From NCBI GenBank assembly GCA_015075745.1, contig JABTTW010000001.1:2046001-2110000 (forward strand): a stretch of DNA of 64,000 bases. Reading direction: 5' to 3'. Each line of letters starts with the position of its first letter. Position 1 is the stretch's first letter. Shown piece after piece: positions 62,523 to 64,000 of the stretch. The notes under the pieces are model-generated. The model did no database searches and had not been told where the DNA came from. It was given only the letters and a program-made list of their open reading frames with translations. Source of the DNA: Planctomycetia bacterium. GTDB taxonomy: Bacteria; Planctomycetota; Phycisphaerae; UBA1845; UTPLA1. The translations under genes and the position numbers were made by a program.

Positions 62523-64000
62523 TCAGCGCCGGCTGGTTCGAATGGTGGCTTTCGGCGCTTCGATGCGATTCTTTGCCCGATCCCAGATCAAGACCGGCCC
62601 ACGCCACATCATGAACCGGCCGGAGCCCTCCTCCTCGTCCATGATGGTTGCTTCGTAGTTGCTGGCCCCTTCGAGCCGGGTCTCTCCGGAATCGGCGAGA
62701 TACTGAAGGTGCTCGCCGGTCAGGCTCTTGGTGTCTTCCTTGAGGTGAACCGACTCCTTGGCAATGAGACGTGCCAGATCCGTGGCACGGGCGCCGGCCT
62801 GGGACTTGCCCTTCTTCGGCTCCTTCTTCGCGGTCTTGAACTCCAGCAGGAGATTGCCGCATCGCAACGTGGCGATGCGCCCCTTGCCGATGTGCTGAAG
62901 CGAGGCGTCGTCAAGGCCCATCGCCGACGCAAGCTCGCCCTGCATCACCATCTCCCGACCGCTGCGGTGGACCATCGAAACATCCTTGTCGAAGACAACA
63001 AGGCTGCGGTCCACGAAAAAGTCCATCGAGTTCTGCCAGGTGATCGCCGTCTGGCTGGGTCCGTCGCTTCGCAGGCTGCTCATCATCGGCGCCGCCTCCG
63101 CGCTGGCCTGCGACTGCTTCTTTCGCTCTCGCGGATCAAACTGGTAGTCTTCGATCAATAGGGTACCGGCGCTGGGGATGTTCATCTGTTCGGCGACGAG
63201 ATCGACTGCAATCTGCGGCGCGGCGATCCGAACCCGGGACAAGAGACGACCGCGCAGCCCCAGCCGCGTATCGGGCGCGTACTCCATGCTCAGCGCCTCG
63301 GCGCGACCTTCGGCGACCACATAGACCGGCCGCTTCCTCTGGCCTCCGACAGCCGCGAGCGATACTTGATCGTCCCGGCCCCTATCACCGGACACTTCCC
63401 CGAACTTGGCAAGGATCCGCTCCTGCGGCAAACCGCAGAGCAGGCGCGTCGCGGTAAACGCCGCGACCACCGGCGTCGAAAAGACCGCCCCGACGTAACC
63501 GGCCTCCTCGCGCACGTCCGCCATCAACTTGAAAGGCGAAACCTCGCCGCGCGCCTTGCGCAGCGGAGGCGGTGGAGCATTGCTGAATCGAACCGTCATC
63601 TTTTCCGACGTGAGCCGGAAGTTCGGAGTCTGGCTGACGATGTCGCCGAGAAAGACGCCGTAGTTCCTCTCCAATTGGAACTCCATCCGATCCTTCCAGG
63701 TCGTCTTCACGGTCGTCGTCTCGCTCAGCTTGCGACCGCTGAAGTCCTCCTTGGTCCGGATGTACGACGAACCGGGGCCCGGCACCACCATCGACTGGCG
63801 GGTCATGTCGATGTCGATGCGTTCGCCGTGCAGCGCGACATCCCCAAATCGGGCCCTTGCAGGTCGATCTGCCGAAGCGCCCAGTATCAGCGCCGTGGCA
63901 AGCTGGCCGCCTGCGTTCATCGTGGCCTTGAGCGACTCTGCGCGGCTGATTTTCAAATTCTGAGTCGGGTCGATGATGAAGACGTCGCCACCGGCATCGA
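62523..64000 (-). CDS. OstA/LptA-like large protein, 5' end outside window
   Basis: The frame is open to the window edge, so this is the C-terminal 490 or so residues of a longer protein. Repeating beta segments (L-H-G-E-R-I-D-I-D, L-R-C-G-N-L-L-L-E-F, L-S-M-E-Y-A-P-D-T-R, V-D-L-V-A-E-Q-M-N-I-P-S-A-G-T-L-L) match the pattern of OstA/LptA/LptD-like beta-jellyroll proteins of the lipopolysaccharide-transport type. Such long versions occur in Planctomycetes. The end (T-R-L-E-G-A-S-N-Y-E-A-T) fits this fold. Function inferred weakly; convergent with the AAA+ gene. Confidence 0.72.
   Translation of the reverse strand, partial: DAGGDVFIIDPTQNLKISRAESLKATMNAGGQLATALILGASADRPARARFGDVALHGERIDIDMTRQSMVVPGPGSSYIRTKEDFSGRKLSETTTVKTTWKDRMEFQLERNYGVFLGDIVSQTPNFRLTSEKMTVRFSNAPPPPLRKARGEVSPFKLMADVREEAGYVGAVFSTPVVAAFTATRLLCGLPQERILAKFGEVSGDRGRDDQVSLAAVGGQRKRPVYVVAEGRAEALSMEYAPDTRLGLRGRLLSRVRIAAPQIAVDLVAEQMNIPSAGTLLIEDYQFDPRERKKQSQASAEAAPMMSSLRSDGPSQTAITWQNSMDFFVDRSLVVFDKDVSMVHRSGREMVMQGELASAMGLDDASLQHIGKGRIATLRCGNLLLEFKTAKKEPKKGKSQAGARATDLARLIAKESVHLKEDTKSLTGEHLQYLADSGETRLEGASNYEATIMDEEEGSGRFMMWRGPVLIWDRAKNRIEAPKATIRTSRR

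Overview
The window looks like chromosomal DNA from a Planctomycetota bacterium, most likely of the Phycisphaerae. This is inferred from gene content, not from a marker phylogeny. Pointers are a short ECF-type sigma factor beside a Ser/Thr kinase fused to WD40 repeats, many secreted proteins with dockerin-like 'DLNNDC / DGLDIQ' tails and GACC-type cysteine repeats, PEP-CTERM and HAF-repeat proteins, a small CPECG zinc-ribbon membrane protein, a complete Bat (aerotolerance-type) operon, and high GC.

Positions 1-13,650 are accessory in character. After several unrecognised genes come a kinase/sigma pair and then a plus-strand module: ParB-like protein, 33-residue peptide, TraG/VirD4-like ATPase, membrane protein, three small proteins and a large serine recombinase. 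The recombinase frame runs straight into the 3' end of the tmRNA gene (ssrA, minus strand, 13,647-13,997), so the module looks like the right end of an element integrated at ssrA. The left end is not visible.

Positions 14,000-32,500 are ordinary chromosome: YggU-family protein, a lipoprotein/STN-like pair, hslV without hslU, a PEP-CTERM protein, a TPR protein, mfd, a large FG-GAP/dockerin protein, tRNA-Thr, a nucleoside-diphosphate-sugar epimerase-like SDR, a MazG-like pyrophosphohydrolase, an HAF-repeat protein and glmM with an EVE-domain gene.

Positions 32,600-41,830 (minus strand) hold moxR, a DUF58 gene, a BatD-like lipoprotein gene and batA-batE. Successive genes from the BatD-like gene to batE overlap by 4 nt. 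A 563-bp cassette carrying one four-helix-bundle (S23/IVP) gene and bounded by perfect 27-bp inverted repeats sits exactly between moxR and the DUF58 gene.

Positions 42,000-51,250 carry an NhaC-type antiporter, tRNA-Met(CAT), a secreted metallopeptidase with a dockerin-like tail, a GH31 glycosidase and tRNA-Lys. Directly after tRNA-Lys lies a 2.3-kb RHS-tip island (51,248-53,531): an RHS C-terminal fragment with a variable tip, a possible immunity gene and a decayed second RHS core. It is closed by an exact 15-bp copy of the tRNA-Lys 3' end.

The remainder (53,592-64,000) carries secreted proteins, a Kelch lipoprotein, a thymidine kinase/nucleoside transporter pair, a DUF1579 lipoprotein, a Ycf46-like AAA+ ATPase and the 3' part of an OstA-like gene cut by the window edge. 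No rRNA, CRISPR array or complete insertion sequence was seen.
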